NCBI RefSeq assembly: GCF_024868665.1
Contig: NC_079892.1
Location: 12,320,963 to 12,384,962 of the forward strand
From: Triplophysa rosa
Lineage: Eukaryota; Chordata; Actinopteri; Cypriniformes; Nemacheilidae
Length of the DNA: 64,000 nucleotides
Reading direction: 5' to 3'
A program made the position numbers and the translations under genes. This document shows positions 41,361-53,552 of the stretch, in pieces. Positions within the stretch are counted from its first letter, which is position 1. Each line of letters opens with the position of its first letter. The notes under the pieces were generated by a model. The model saw nothing but the letters and a program-made list of their open reading frames with translations. It was not told where the DNA came from and ran no database searches.

Positions 41361-42119
41361 GAAAGGGAACTAAGGGCGCTTTCTCACCTTTGGTCCTGAC
41401 CAATTAAAAAAATTATACATTGGAGAATTTTTCAGCGGTGTTGGTTCCTTTTCACACCACACTGATTGCTTTGGTCTGAACCAGTTAAAAAGAACCAAAA
41501 TGCAGTCACGTGACAACATCCACATCACTCGTTGGCGAGAACGTATTTCCTAAAGTGCTTTTTCAAACGAAATAAACTCACGGTCAACATCGCGTGTCAG
41601 TTGTGGTAATGTTAGCCCGGTCGGCTGTGCTAGCATCAGTCACATCATTGGCGATCTCAACAACATCCACCGGATCAACGTCCAGTTTTGTCCCAAGTAT
41701 ATTATCGAGGTCTTTGTACCAGGGGAACTTGTACATTCCGCACTTGGATGTACTGCTGGTGGAGTTTCTTTACCTTAACCCGGCACTGTTCCACAGATCT
41801 ATTAAACCCCCTATCCATGAGTTTTTTGCTAAACAATGAATTGCGCTATTCTTGTGAGTTTTCGAAAATTGGGATGTAGTATGGTCATCAGACAAAATTT
41901 CTATGAAGCTCCGCACCACCTCACAACTCCAAGTTTGTCCGTGAGCTGCCGTGCTAGTGCAAACTGTCAACAAACACTTCTCCTCATTCTGTAATGCACA
42001 GCGTAGCTGACTACGGCAGCTGATTTAGTCCAAAAAAGTTGCAGTACTTTTTGCATTTGGGTCTGTTCGAGGTCAGATCATGTTCCCACCACAAACGAAC
42101 CGCTGCAGGGTTCGTTTAA

Positions 42120-43438
42120 AGGGGTCATATGGTGCGAATACGTGTTTTTCTGTGTCTTTGGTGTGTTATAAGTTGCCCGTGCATGTATTAGACACGTAAA
42201 ATTGCAAAAATTAAAGTGTCGGAACAAAAGATGCATTCTATCTAAAAGCGAATGCTCATCCAGACCTGCCTGAAACGCCTCGTGTAACCACACCCCCATG
42301 ACTGTACGTCATTTCATGGTATGACTTGACTAAGACCGCCCAAATCTATACGCAAGTACTTGTAAATCTCATTGTATCGTCGCCGCCGCAGCCATGTCGT
42401 GGAGACGCTGTGTGTTTCGTTGCGAAAAGAAAGCCTCTTTGTTTGCCCTTTCAAAAGATGAGACAACTAAAAACAAATGGTTACATTTTATTTAAAATAC
42501 TGTTCCAGAACAGTACAATCCGAATATTCAAGTGTGTGTAGCGCATTTCACAGATGATTGCTTCATGAACCTGGGAGAGATCAAGGCCGGCTATGCACGA
42601 AAGCTTTGGTTAAGAAGTGGGGCAATTCCAACCATTACAACTTCGCAACGACAGTCTGGCGCTTCAGATTCGCAGCCTGTAAGTATATTTTCATTGTAAA
42701 AGACTTTGTTATGGTCTAACGCGAGTTGAGTTTGTCATGTGTTTGTGATTTGCAAATGCAGACACGCGCATGCGCAACGTGAAAAAAGACAACATAAGTC
42801 CTAATAATCAGTAATTATGTTCCAACTAGAGGCAACAAATGTTGTTTTTATAATGGGGTTTATTGTCTTTGTTGAGTCGTGACGAGACATGGCGTAACAC
42901 TGGTTGATCACTAACGGCAAATCTTTATAACATCGTATATAAAAGGTAAAAGAGTTAGCTATAGTTTTTAACTATTTAATATAATATATTTTTTTAAAAA
43001 ACGTACCAATCCTTTACATTCTGCTCAAGTCGCACTGGCAAAGTTGATGTATCGGCTTGATCATTTTCATTTTCCGGATCAGATTCGGGCTCGAATTGAT
43101 AAGGAAAGTACCGATGACATTTTATCACCTATCGGTACAATTGCTTTGGAACCTGATGTTCCGAATATGTTAAGAGGCGTTACATTTCCGTCACACGCTT
43201 GCAGTATTCGACCAATCACTACGCACTGGTGAACTGGCCAATCATAGCACACCTCGCTTTTCAGAGCCATGAGCTTTGTAAAAAATCTGTGCATTTCAGA
43301 GAGGCGGGGCAAAGAGAAGATACAAACATGCACGGTATGTGGAAAATACAGCATTTTTTAACCTTAAATCATGTATACACATTGCATTACATCTAAAACA
43401 AACCATAATATTAGTTTTAGCCGTGTAATTTGACCCCT
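42120..43438 (+). mobile_element. Kolobok-like DNA transposon, family E long copy
   Basis: TTAA at 42116-42119 and 43439-43442. Ends AGGGGTCATATGG and TTTGACCCCT are inverted. TTAA duplication plus a THAP exon is typical of Kolobok elements. The 1319-bp copy keeps a broken THAP exon (42394-42678), but the catalytic transposase is not visible. A second open segment at 43044-43232 (LDHFHFPDQIRARIDKE) may be remnant coding sequence. Confidence 0.75.
42394..42678 (+). pseudogene. THAP zinc-finger exon of Kolobok-like element, one nonsense codon
   Basis: An ATG at 42394 opens a frame with CVFRCEKKASLFALSKD, a TAA at 42493-42495, then the same frame continues through CVAHFTDDCFMNLGEIKAGY to a consensus donor (CCT|GTAAGT at 42678/42679). 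C-x3-C followed by C-x2-H fits the THAP C2CH zinc module. A single stop in an otherwise intact frame marks a recently disabled exon. Confidence 0.75.
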
Positions 43439-44076
43439 TTAAAAGCATACCGTGACCACCTCTTCAAGGAGATCTCTGTACGCTTATTTGGTCCACTTTT
43501 GGTGCGCACTCGAGTGCGATTGCTGCATTCACACCTGCCCAAACGAACCGCACTAAGAAGAAAAACGAACTCTAGTGCGATTCAACCGTAGTAAATGAGT
43601 CAGGTGTGAAAGCACTCGAAGTTTAGTACTGCTCTGAAAAAAGTCATACATTGTATGACATGACCGTGAGTAAATGTTTAAAATGTGTGTTGTTTCTTTA
43701 AATGTGCACTGTTTCTTTAAATTTTACATTTGAGAGGTTCTAGATTATGACTTCCTCTCAGTGTTTTATGTGTTGGGGTTTGTTGGTTTGAGTTCAGTTT
43801 GGGATGTAACCCAGCGTGTTGGAGTAGAGCTGTAATCGGGCCTTAAAAGTTAGGCCCGACAGTGCCCGAGCCCGACAAGTACATTTTGATTGACAGCTTT
43901 TTAAAAGCCCGAACCCGTTTACAGCCTGACATTAGGCTATTCAAATGTGCGCACGCACACAGCTGTTTGTCAAGAATGAGTCATTTATACATGTTTTAAC
44001 ATAATTTATTAATGACTAACGTAGGCTATAGGCCACTTGGATGTTGGAAGAAATAAATAAAGAAGTCCTCTGTAAC

Positions 44077-45332
44077 CAGAGGCGGATTAACCATATGGGC
44101 AATTGGGCAAGTGCCCAGGGGCACCAAGACTTTAGGGGCACCAAATAAACCCGCAATACAAAATATATATTTTTTATAAATGTACATAAGCACTTGATTT
44201 TTAAGACTTAAGTCACGCATCTGCGCTAAATAGGCGTGGCACCATGTGCGGGAATACCCCCACTTTCAGATAAAAATGGTTCTGTCCTCCGCACTTTTTC
44301 GACACACCTCCGCCAATATTACCGCCCATGTTATCTGGTTAGTTACATAGATTTGAGTGAATTAACATTCAGCCAATCACAAGTGACTGCTATTAGGCGA
44401 GTCGTCTTTCGTGTAGCCTACACTTTAATCTTCAAACAGATGGAAGCGGGAACGATGCAGAGCGCATTGTTGTAGCGGAGCCTAAAAATGCGGGGATTAG
44501 CACTGATTAATAAAGGTATATATATACATGGCATGCGTCAGAAATAAGATGTTATAGTGCCGATAATGTCTGCTAATAATAGTACGTGGAGGTAAGGCCA
44601 TTGAAGATCCAAACCTGGGTTTTAAAGTGAAAGTGAAGAACGGTCGGTGTCATCACTATAGCAATCAATTCATATGTGTCCTGTTTAGTGGAGTACACTT
44701 TTATCTTAGTACTTATGTGATCGTTTAGTAAGAAGAATGTACACATACTGTGCTTAAAAGGAGCGTTTGAATAGCTGTGTAGCATTTAAAATAGAAACAA
44801 TAACGTTTCATGTTATTTTTATGAATAACCTTGCTATACATTGTAATGTGGTGAATGCCACTTTGGTGAATTAAAGTCCCAATGTCCTGAAAATCTGTAC
44901 ATTGTTCCATTGTCCCCCTAATGTGAATACATACATGCAAACTATAGTGTGTGTGTGTGTGTGTGTCCCTGTACCCCCATTTTGTGGCACGCACAACATT
45001 TACACTTGTTAAAAAAATGTTAGTGATTTTTTAAAATTACATCAAAACCTGAAATGTAACATTACAACAGAAAGCAGGTGCCCCTTAACTACATTAGGCC
45101 TAATTGTTAAAAATACTTAATGGAAAAGAGTTGTTTTTGTGTTATAGTCTACAAAAGTGTCATGTTAATGTATAATTCTTGTAAAATAGTATATTGTAAA
45201 TTGCTGAGTTTCATTCTTATAAAATCTTTTAATATATAAATCATTTAATGAGTGGATTCTTGCGTGTGGGTTGATGGGGGGCACCTCTGGGGCTGTTGCC
45301 CAGGGGCACCATGAGGTCTTAATACGCCTCTG
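44077..45332. mobile_element. Nested hAT element, CAGAGGCG ends, exact 8-bp duplication
   Basis: Starts CAGAGGCGGATTAACC and ends TTAATACGCCTCTG. TCTGTAAC flanks both sides (44069-44076 and 45333-45340). GTGCCCAGGGGCACC-type sequence occurs sub-terminally in inverted orientation at both ends. 1256 bp, no transposase recognised. Confidence 0.82.
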
Positions 45333-45484
45333 TCTGTAACATCGTAACATCTCACATATCCCACTAGCTCATTATTCTCATTATGCACATGGTCAAAACT
45401 TTTCCACACCTCAGACTTTGCTTTAGTTGCTGGTGCAACCAAAACGCAATCGCCAGAGGCAAGCCTCCGTTTCACCTCCTCAGC

Positions 45485-45840
45485 CAACCCGTTCTCACTC
45501 CCGACTCGTCACATATTTACGCTCGGTCAGCGCCCCACGGCGTCACATTTGAACGCGCAGAGTACCCCTTTGGCGTTGTTTTTCGACGAACAGGGAACTG
45601 CGTTGCTGTTTTCTAAATGCTCCAGACCTAGATGCGTGTAATTCTTAGCATTTCATAATTATTTATGGTTTTAATATTTTGTAGCACCTAACCCCAACCT
45701 CACCCTAAACCTAACCCTAACCACTTCTCAGCCATATAAAACACAACACGCGAATAAAAGTACAGTCACAGGTATTTATTACACAAACTGACCAAAAGCA
45801 TAAATATGTGACGAGTCGGAAGTGAGAATGTGTTGCAACC
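45485..45840. mobile_element. Nested inverted-repeat MITE
   Basis: TTCTCACTCCCGACTCGTC near the left end and GACGAGTCGGAAGTGAGAA near the right end are inverted, with arms of roughly 35 bp extending into ACATATTTA. 356 bp, non-coding. Confidence 0.72.
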
Positions 45841-46020
45841 CTCAGCATCCATTTTTGCATCTTTGTCGCGCTAATCGGAACGCATCACATGACCACTCAT
45901 TTACCACGCAAGCCCGAGCCCGGCCCGAGCCCGTGTAAAATGATAGAAATTTAGCCCGAACCCGACCGAACCCGTCGGGTCCGTCGGGTTCGGGCAAAGA
46001 TCTTCAGCTCTATGTTGGAG

Positions 46021-48029
46021 GATGGTATTTTTCTGTCAGGTTTTTGACAACTGGAAAAGCACTGAAATTGTCACGGGACGATGAGGCCGCTACGCTCAAT
46101 TGTCCTTCAGTTCCAAACACTATCAAAGATTTTCTTGGTCTTGTCGACTCTGACTGCTACACTGCTACGCATCTACTCATGTGCTAGTCTGTATATGTCT
46201 ATCCACAATGAGCATTATAGAATATTGTCAATTACTATCTATAAACATCATAAACAACAGTTTTTGAGATTCTGACTCCTTAACACACACCTGGAGCACA
46301 AAATGTAAAATAAATACATTTATGCAGATGCTTTAAACCGATGCAACTTACAATGCAAATTTAAGGTGCATTTTATAATTATATGTATGTATCAGACGTC
46401 ACTCAAATTCTACAGAATTTCCAGGAGACGTGCGTGTTGCAATGTTTGGGAATGATTTGAACTTTTCTCTTTTGGAAATGTGTTACAAAGCAAAACATAA
46501 AGATGAATGGTTAAACACAAAGCATATTAACGCATAGATTCTCGTTTCATCTGTGCGATTCGCTTGGACACAACAGATACCATGATGAGTAACGCAGATC
46601 GCCGCAACCGTTTGCCGATGTCATCATCTCTCGCTAATGTGCGACATGGGTTTCCAAGGCAACTCCCACCAAGGCAGAGAGCACGCTTTGTGTTTTGCGC
46701 ATGTTGCGTGTGATTGGACATGTTTTAATCATTTTACCCTCAGGGCTGCGAGGCGTGCGCTCTTTTCGTGTACGTATGCAGACGCAGGCCACAGGATTTC
46801 CCCGCGGACCACTCGTACTGGCGGGGATCACCTTTGATGGTGTGGAATAGAGCAATTCACTGAGGTTTTTAATAATTTCATACAGGCCGATTAAATCTCG
46901 CTGGCTACTAATGGGATTTTCTCAGTAGGGTGCATGGACCTCTCCCTCACAATAACATTCAATTAATATAACCTCTCTCTCTCTCATGCACTTCATTAAA
47001 GCTAGTCTGCACTACGTCACATGCTAGTGTATCAATTTCATGTTTAGAAGTGTGTGTAACTTTGAAAGTGTGTGAATTTTTGAGAACTTGTTACACCCAA
47101 ATGAGACATTCCTTTCAAACAATCATTTTTAAGAATGTGTAAGTGACAAAATCCCCACTTTGTAGCCAATTCGCAACACATGCTACTAATAGCATCACGT
47201 TTGACTCTGTTTAGTAGTCACGGACACTAAATTATATTTCAAGTTTGTTTGAAATAATGCAAACGGTTTCAGATGTCCACACAATCTCTGACAAGTAAAA
47301 AAATAAAACAATAAGCAATAGCAGTTTTCTATGAGAAAACACTATTGTCATTACAGTGTGTACAGGAATAATGCTACAATTTCACGGACACACATAAAGA
47401 CTCCCAAATCAGTGACTCATCCTCTTCAAAAAGGTAAAACACTCAACCTGTACAAAAAGGCAACAAACAAACATTTACTTAGCATCTCACTGTAAAAAGG
47501 GCCTTTTAGGACACAATTATCCTTTCAGAGAACATCTAATGGTGTTTTGTATGGTGCAAATGTAATAATTGCACGTGCAAATTGGCTGCTTTCTCATTTA
47601 CCAATTTTCGATATGTTCTAAATTACGCCAAAGTTCGAGAAAATGGAGATTGCCATAATTTGACGTGACCGTGGAAAGAATTCTGAATGTATTTGTGAGC
47701 AACAGTAAATGGATGTGTTGTGTTTTTATGACTTTATATACACAGGTTTTACTGTGTGGTTGTGGTTCATCTATTTTCATGAAGGCTTTTGCCAATCAAA
47801 ATTAACCTGCAAAGATTTTCGGAAGACCATGATATATTACAGATTTAAATATTTGTTTCAAAATTTCATTTAATCATTATTTCTAGATGTATGGTGGCCA
47901 TTCCAGTAATTTCAACAAAATCAAACCTCAGGAGTGACAAAGTCATCCAACAGAATGTGAAAGACTGACAGAATGACAAGACACGTGAAAACTGTGATAA
48001 AAATCAAGGTTATCACATAAAACAATAGT
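46021..48029. other. brsk2 intron DNA; SINE tail and possible conserved element
   Basis: A SINE-tail fragment lies at 46310-46372. The stretch 46530-46960 has balanced composition, lacks repeat ends and could be conserved non-coding DNA. The rest is AT-rich with no recognised feature. Confidence 0.35.
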
Positions 48030-48037
48030 CTTTGAAC

Positions 48038-48392
48038 TAGGGCTGCATAACGATTAATCGCGACTAATCGTTTGCAGAATAAAAGTTTTTGTTTACATAA
48101 TATATGTTGGCGTACTGTGTGTGATAATTATGTATATATAAATACACACACATGGATGCATGATTTTAAGAAAAAATATATTTAATATTTATATATAATA
48201 TAAATGATATATAAATATAAAAATGTAAATACACATATCAAAAGTTACATATTTCTTAATTATATACAGTACATGCATGTGCGTGTATTTATATATACAT
48301 AATTATCATACGCAGTACACCAACATATATTATGTAAACAAAAACGTTTATTCTGCAAACGATTAGTCGCGATTAATCGTTATGCAGCCCTA
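48038..48392. mobile_element. hAT-type foldback MITE, family H copy 2 (young)
   Basis: Exact 8-bp duplication CTTTGAAC at 48030-48037 and 48393-48400. Inverted arms begin TAGGGCTGCATAACGATTAA and stay almost identical for roughly 125 bp each, leaving a short AT-rich centre. Near-perfect arms and an exact duplication indicate recent insertion. Confidence 0.88.
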
Positions 48393-48487
48393 CTTTGAAC
48401 TTTTCCCAAATCATCATGTACAGTACAAATATTACTGTTGTATTGGTTAAAATGAATATGTGAATATGAACTTGTTTTATATTGACG

Positions 48488-48755
48488 TGCACTCTTAAAA
48501 ATAAAGGTGCTTAAAAGGTTCTTCGCAGCGATGCCATAGAAGAACAATTTTTGGTTAGACAAACAACCATTTAGTCAAAGGTTCTTTAAAGAACCATCTC
48601 TTTCTTACTTTTTTATAATCTGAAGAACCTTTTTTCGACGCAAAGAACATTTTTTGAAACGGAAAGGTTCTTCAGATGTTAAAGGTTCTTTAGGGAACCA
48701 AAAGGTTCTTCTATGGCATCAAAGAACATTTTGAAGCACCTTTTCTTTTAAGTGT
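48488..48755. mobile_element. Palindromic MITE, family I copy 1
   Basis: CACTCTTAAAAATAAAGGTG at the left and CACCTTTTCTTTTAAGTG at the right are inverted. Many GGTTCTT/AAGAACC repeats lie within. It aligns with 51711-51964. Confidence 0.78.
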
Positions 48756-48760
48756 ATTTG

Positions 48761-49705
48761 AGGTCTGAAAAAATACAGAGCATCTTTTGTGTAAAATATA
48801 TACATTTCTGATTCTGTTTCTGGGATGGCAACGAGTAACGATATAGGAAAGATGCAATGTTTATATTGCACATACTCATGGTTGTGTATACAAGTGTATA
48901 CATGTGTTTTAGGCTAATTTTATTATATTTTTTGTGATTTTTTTATTACATTATATTTATTATATGATTTTGTGTGACAGTACATTTAGTTAAATGTAAA
49001 AAATAGCCATTTCCACCCAATGAGATTACATTGTTTGTATGAGTTTGCACGTGCCCATTTCAAAGTATATTAAGTGCTGTAAGTAAATAATACAAGTAAA
49101 ATAAAACCAATTCATATAAAATCATTTTTGCACAAACAACATTTAATACTATGTAGTATAGAAATTGCACAAATGCACAAAACTATTTTAAGAGATAAAT
49201 AAATAAATTCAGGAAGGGGACTGAAAAAAAAGCAAAATGAGAGATTTAAAAAGAGTTTAACACATCATTAAAACCTGTCCCATAATTAGTATTATTCTAC
49301 ATGTAATGCTTTATCTCGTGTTTTCTTATATACAAAAAGGTAATGTATGCAGTCACTGTGTGAATATGTGTGTGAATTTACCTAATAGCATAATAAATTA
49401 ACCTGGACCTTTAATTCAGATTCTGGGTAACACCAGACATTTCCAGTTCCTGAAGTATGTGTGTTTTAGGACGTCCTGTTGTGTCAGACTCAAACTTGCC
49501 ATTGAACTTTACACAATGTTACACTTTATGCTTGTTCTCTTTTTCTGTCTTCATCAAATGCCCACATGAGTGCATCTTCTCATTACTGTAATGCAATACT
49601 GTAAATATATATCACTATTCTTTTACTGCAGCGGGGAAAATGACAACCGATAAATATTCATAAAATGTCAAGGGTAACGTTACTTTTTAAAATTCCTGAT
49701 TGTCA
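48761..49705. other. brsk2 intron DNA without recognised features
   Basis: AT-rich, with no transposon ends, exon or RNA gene recognised. Confidence 0.4.
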
Positions 49706-49709
49706 TTAA

Positions 49710-49922
49710 AGGAGTAGTTCACCTTCAAAATTAAGGTGTATGACTTTCTTTCTTCCTCAGAACACAAAAGATATTTAGAAGCGAGTTGTCGGGCTGTGCC
49801 GTTCTGTTACCAACTTTTTTCAAAATATTTTCTTTTGTGTTCTACAGAAGAAAAAAAGTCACACAGGTTATAAATGACAAGAGAATGATGACAGAATTTT
49901 CATTTTGAAGGTGAACTACTCC
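49710..49922. mobile_element. TTAA-flanked MITE, family G copy 4
   Basis: TTAA at 49706-49709. Ends AGGAGTAGTTCACCTTCAAA and TTTGAAGGTGAACTACTCC are a near-perfect inverted pair. The right TTAA has been lost. Confidence 0.75.
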
Positions 49923-51710
49923 AAAAACTTTACAAACCGGAGCGAATTAAACACAGAATAACAAAATCAAACGTATGAATACTTCAAAACGGTTATCTTT
50001 ATGTATTACTAAAAGCATTACAGCATTACAGATTTTCGATGTTAGGAACTGGATGAAAAAATATCATTAAAACAATGTAAAAATACATCTTAATAAAATT
50101 AGGGATATGCTTTATTTTCTAAAATGCGTAAATACATTTTTTTTGTGAGATTCTGATTTCTTCTAACCTGCTGTGATGATTACGTTGGCCTTTTTGTGGT
50201 ATAAAGGTTTTGTATTTTTTACTGACATTCAAACTAAAAAGCCAAACGACTGAAGGTGCTTTAAAGTGACCTGAAGTACTTCTAACAGCTCTTCACCCCC
50301 TCACCCACCGTTCCTGATGTTCTCCATGTATTCTGGTTTCTCTGTTGGTTTAACGGTCAACACCTCTGCTGTACAAATAGCAGTCGCTGAATATTCCTCA
50401 GTAAGTCAACGAATAAATGTCACAACCACGACAGGTCCTTAATGGAGTCCGTGAGTTGAACTACACTGAACTTTACTTTCCCTCCGCTATTGACAGACTT
50501 GCTCTATAAAAGGTAATGGAATCTAAGGACTGTTGGACTCGTTCTCTGGAGACTCTGAGGTGAAGTTTCTGTGTATGTATAGTATCAGGAGGGCTTGATG
50601 CATAAATAACCTGTGAAATGGCTTGACAAACTATTTTTCTGTGTTGACTTTCTTCTGGGTGGGACATATCGAAGTGCTTTTTTTTGCAGCCAATAGCGTT
50701 TAGTTTGCATCCCAGTAGACGGGTAGCACAACGTTTTCATTTTGTTGCGCTTCTGCAAACCCACGACAACACTTTCTGCAACGCAAGTGAAATTTACAAT
50801 GAAAACCAACAAAAAAACCTGTGAAAAAAGGAAGGTATCCACCTGTTTCCACACATGCATTAATATCGTCCCTGAGGACGGCTGAGATTTATAGCGGAGG
50901 GCTGAGAGTTTTAATCGACTGGCTCCGTCCTCCACAGCTGCTAGGGGCCCGATAATCACCTTCACTCTTATAGTAACCCCCATGAGTGCTCTCAGCAGCC
51001 TTTACTGCTCCACGCTCCTCTCGGTAACATTTATATGTGCTGTAAAAAGCAATGGCTGCTACAAAACGGATAGTCGGAGGTGTTATACATATTGACGCAT
51101 TTGTGACCGTCATAAACAGCTGAAAGCCAATTGAGCTAATCGCTAGAAATAGCTACAGAGCAACCTTAAGTTTAAAAGTGAGATGCTTTTATTGTTGTTT
51201 TTTATCATATTTGCAGCATGTACAGTACTACTAACAACGCACAACATTACAATACTTTAACGAAATGGGTTTACGTCTGAACCAGCTGTGATTTTAATCG
51301 ATATTGTACTCTAGGTTTGTCTCCTTATTTGGTGTGTCTTATGGTAGCGCCGCCCAGAGTGGAATCCCATTGGTCCAAAATACCCCTCCACATTGCTACT
51401 AAATAAAATAAAATAATAAATTAATATTTATTTAACATTGAACTAACTAAATATGTTATTTTTGACTGAGATTGTGTTGTGTATGACATTTGACCAAAAA
51501 AGGATGGAAACCACCTCATGCCTTAAAACAAATTTTTTTGAGAAATTGAGGTGATGTATCATAACTATCTTTTTTATCGCAGACTTGGCAGCCCTGGTTT
51601 CCCAAACTGGCTTGGACCGTTCCAAAATGGTGGAAGCGCTGCGTATAGCGGCCAATAGAAAGCAACGCTAATGCAGCATCTAGTTATTGATATCTATGGT
51701 TGTTACATAT
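49923..51710. other. brsk2 intron DNA; candidate conserved non-coding element at 50870-51160
   Basis: The stretch 50870-51160 has no repeat ends and is rich in E-box-like CAGCTG and homeobox-like TAAT motifs (ATAAACAGCTG at about 51112-51122). That fits an enhancer but cannot be proved here. Flanks are AT-rich. Confidence 0.35.
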
Positions 51711-51964
51711 ACACTCTTAAAAATAAAGGTGCTTAAAAGGTTCTTCACAGCGATGCCATTGAAGAACCATTTTTGGTTCTACAAAGAACCACTCAGTCAA
51801 CCATCTCTTTCTTACTTTTTTTATAATCTGAAGAACCTTTTTTCACCACAAAGAACCTTTTGTAAAACAGAAAGGTTCTTCAGATGTTAAAGGTTCTTTA
51901 GGGAACCCAAAAGTTCTTCTATGGCGTCAAAGAACCTTCTGATGCACCTTTTTTTTAAGTGCAT
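51711..51964. mobile_element. Palindromic MITE, family I copy 2
   Basis: Same ends and interior as 48488-48755, including GAAAGGTTCTTCAGATGTTA and GGTTCTTTAGGGAACC. The two copies sit 3 kb apart in the same orientation. Confidence 0.78.
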
Positions 51965-52051
51965 ACAGTTTATTATATATTTTTTGGTGTTTCTTGTCTT
52001 TTTTTATATATTTCATTTTTAGGCACTTTGCTTTTAGATTTTGTCACTTAA

Positions 52052-52398
52052 AGCCACAATATGGAATATTTGGACCGCTAGATGGCGCACTTTTGAAACA
52101 ACAACAAAAGGCGAAGCTAAATGACGTTATGTAGGAGAGTGGAATATACAGAACAATAATAACAGAACAACAGATGCTGCGTCCTAGATGCTGTATAACC
52201 ACTTCCGCATTTGCGTGTTGCCGTAGTTTCTACAACAGGGAGACAAGGGACGGGCCATTATTTTAAATAGGAATTTCTCTGGATTTGCACATTCTTGGGG
52301 ACATTTGGGATAATGTAAGTACACAACTGCATGAAATATATCACCCTGTGAAAGTGATTTTTGGATAGTTCATAACAAAATTCTTCCATATTGTGGCT
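52052..52398. mobile_element. TTAA-flanked MITE with perfect ends, carrying a CTCF-like motif
   Basis: TTAA at 52048-52051 and 52399-52402. AGCCACAATATGGAA and TTCCATATTGTGGCT are perfect inverted ends. 347 bp. CCGCTAGATGGCGCA at 52075-52089 fits the CTCF core at 13 of 15 positions. Confidence 0.82.
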
Positions 52399-52402
52399 TT
52401 AA

Positions 52403-53048
52403 ACCAGCACGAATATGTGACATCACATTCCGTTTCCAATGTCCGTTGTGGGGTCTAGTGTGCTCCTTAAGTCTGTTTTAAAGTAATTATCTGTGTCGTT
52501 TGGCTTACTTTACTTTGAAGAATATTCTGGAACTTTTCTCTGTGTAGCGGTTCAGGTGAAAGCCGATGCATCCCAGAAGCTAAAGAGACTCTCCTCTTAC
52601 TCTCCATTCCTCCATCTTAGATGAGTTGAAGAGCTCGTCACCACAGAAATATTGAGAGGCTGCAATGCACAAAATTCTCTTTGAAATGGAGAATAAACCT
52701 CCCCGTTCCTCTCTAGCCCGAGGGCCCGTATCCTCACGTGCTCTGTCGAAGCCGAGCATCAATCCCGTTCACTCATAATCAAATAGAGGAAGCCGCGCGG
52801 CCTTCAAAGCTCACCCCGTTTGATCCCTGTTAAAGACTGAAACAGCTGTTCTCCAATCATTACTCAGCACTGCTCACAGTTTCCCGCCATTTCCAGCAGG
52901 GGGTTAAAGAACTCATGAAGTTCAGTACCGAAGTGAAGCTGGCTGACGTTTATTGCTCACTGAGAGAACTTGGAAATGCATTTTGTAGTTTTTTTTTGTC
53001 TGTTTGTAGTTGGTATATTGAAAAGCTGCACCAAAGACTTGGGAACTG
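52403..53048. other. Non-repetitive intron DNA with a CTCF-like core
   Basis: Balanced composition, no repeat ends. CCAGCAGGGGG at 52893-52903 matches the first eleven positions of the CTCF core. Possible conserved non-coding DNA. Confidence 0.35.
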
Positions 53049-53457
53049 AAAGGAATGGTTCACCCAAAAATAATATATTCTTTCATAACTTTCTCACTCT
53101 CGTGCCATTCCGGGTGTATATGACTTACATTTTTTCAGATGAACTTAGTCTTTGTCTTAATTCCTCCTGTGCAGCTCGCCAAGTTGGGCAACAAGTCAAT
53201 CAGCAGCAATGGTTTGCTGCCTATCAGACATTGATATGGCTGCCTAAAATGACCTCAGGCATCTTTTTCCCTTCAGTGAAATCCAATGTATTGCAAATAA
53301 ACACAAATTACCAAATTTTATAAAGAAAAACTCTAAATATGGTGGCACATTAATCACTTCAAATCTCACTGGTTCTTGAATGTCTAGTCAGTGACTAGTT
53401 GACATACGCGTGTTTCATCACGAGACGCATGAGAACCGAGAATGAGATTTTAAGTAA

Positions 53458-53550
53458 GGGATAATGTACAGGCAGCCGGTTGTGGGGGGTCTTGTATCAC
53501 ACTGAAGGGGCTTATTTCGCAATAACAGCCGGCTGCTTGTACATTATCCC
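53458..53550. repeat. Inverted repeat hairpin, 22-bp arms
   Basis: Arms 53458-53479 and 53529-53550 match at 21 of 22 positions (GATAATGTACAGGCAGCC against its complement) around a 49-bp loop. It abuts the next element. Confidence 0.7.
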
Positions 53551-53552
53551 GC

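Larger units (their letters stand above)
41373..43618. mobile_element. Inverted-repeat element split by a Kolobok-like insertion
   Basis: Left end AGGGCGCTTTCTCACC and right end GGTGTGAAAGCACTCG are inverted. The interior (CGAACCGC, GGTCCACTTTTGGTGCGCAC) is continuous once 42120-43438 is removed. Without the insert it is about 0.9 kb and non-coding. Confidence 0.6.
43825..46012. mobile_element. hAT element with exact 8-bp target duplication, containing two insertions
   Basis: Ends TAGAGCTGTAATCGGGC and GCCCGAGCCC...CAGCTCTA-type sequence are inverted. TGTTGGAG occurs immediately outside both ends (43817-43824 and 46013-46020). GC-rich CCCGA repeats mark both sub-terminal regions. A second hAT (44077-45332) and a MITE (45485-45840) lie inside. 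Confidence 0.8.
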
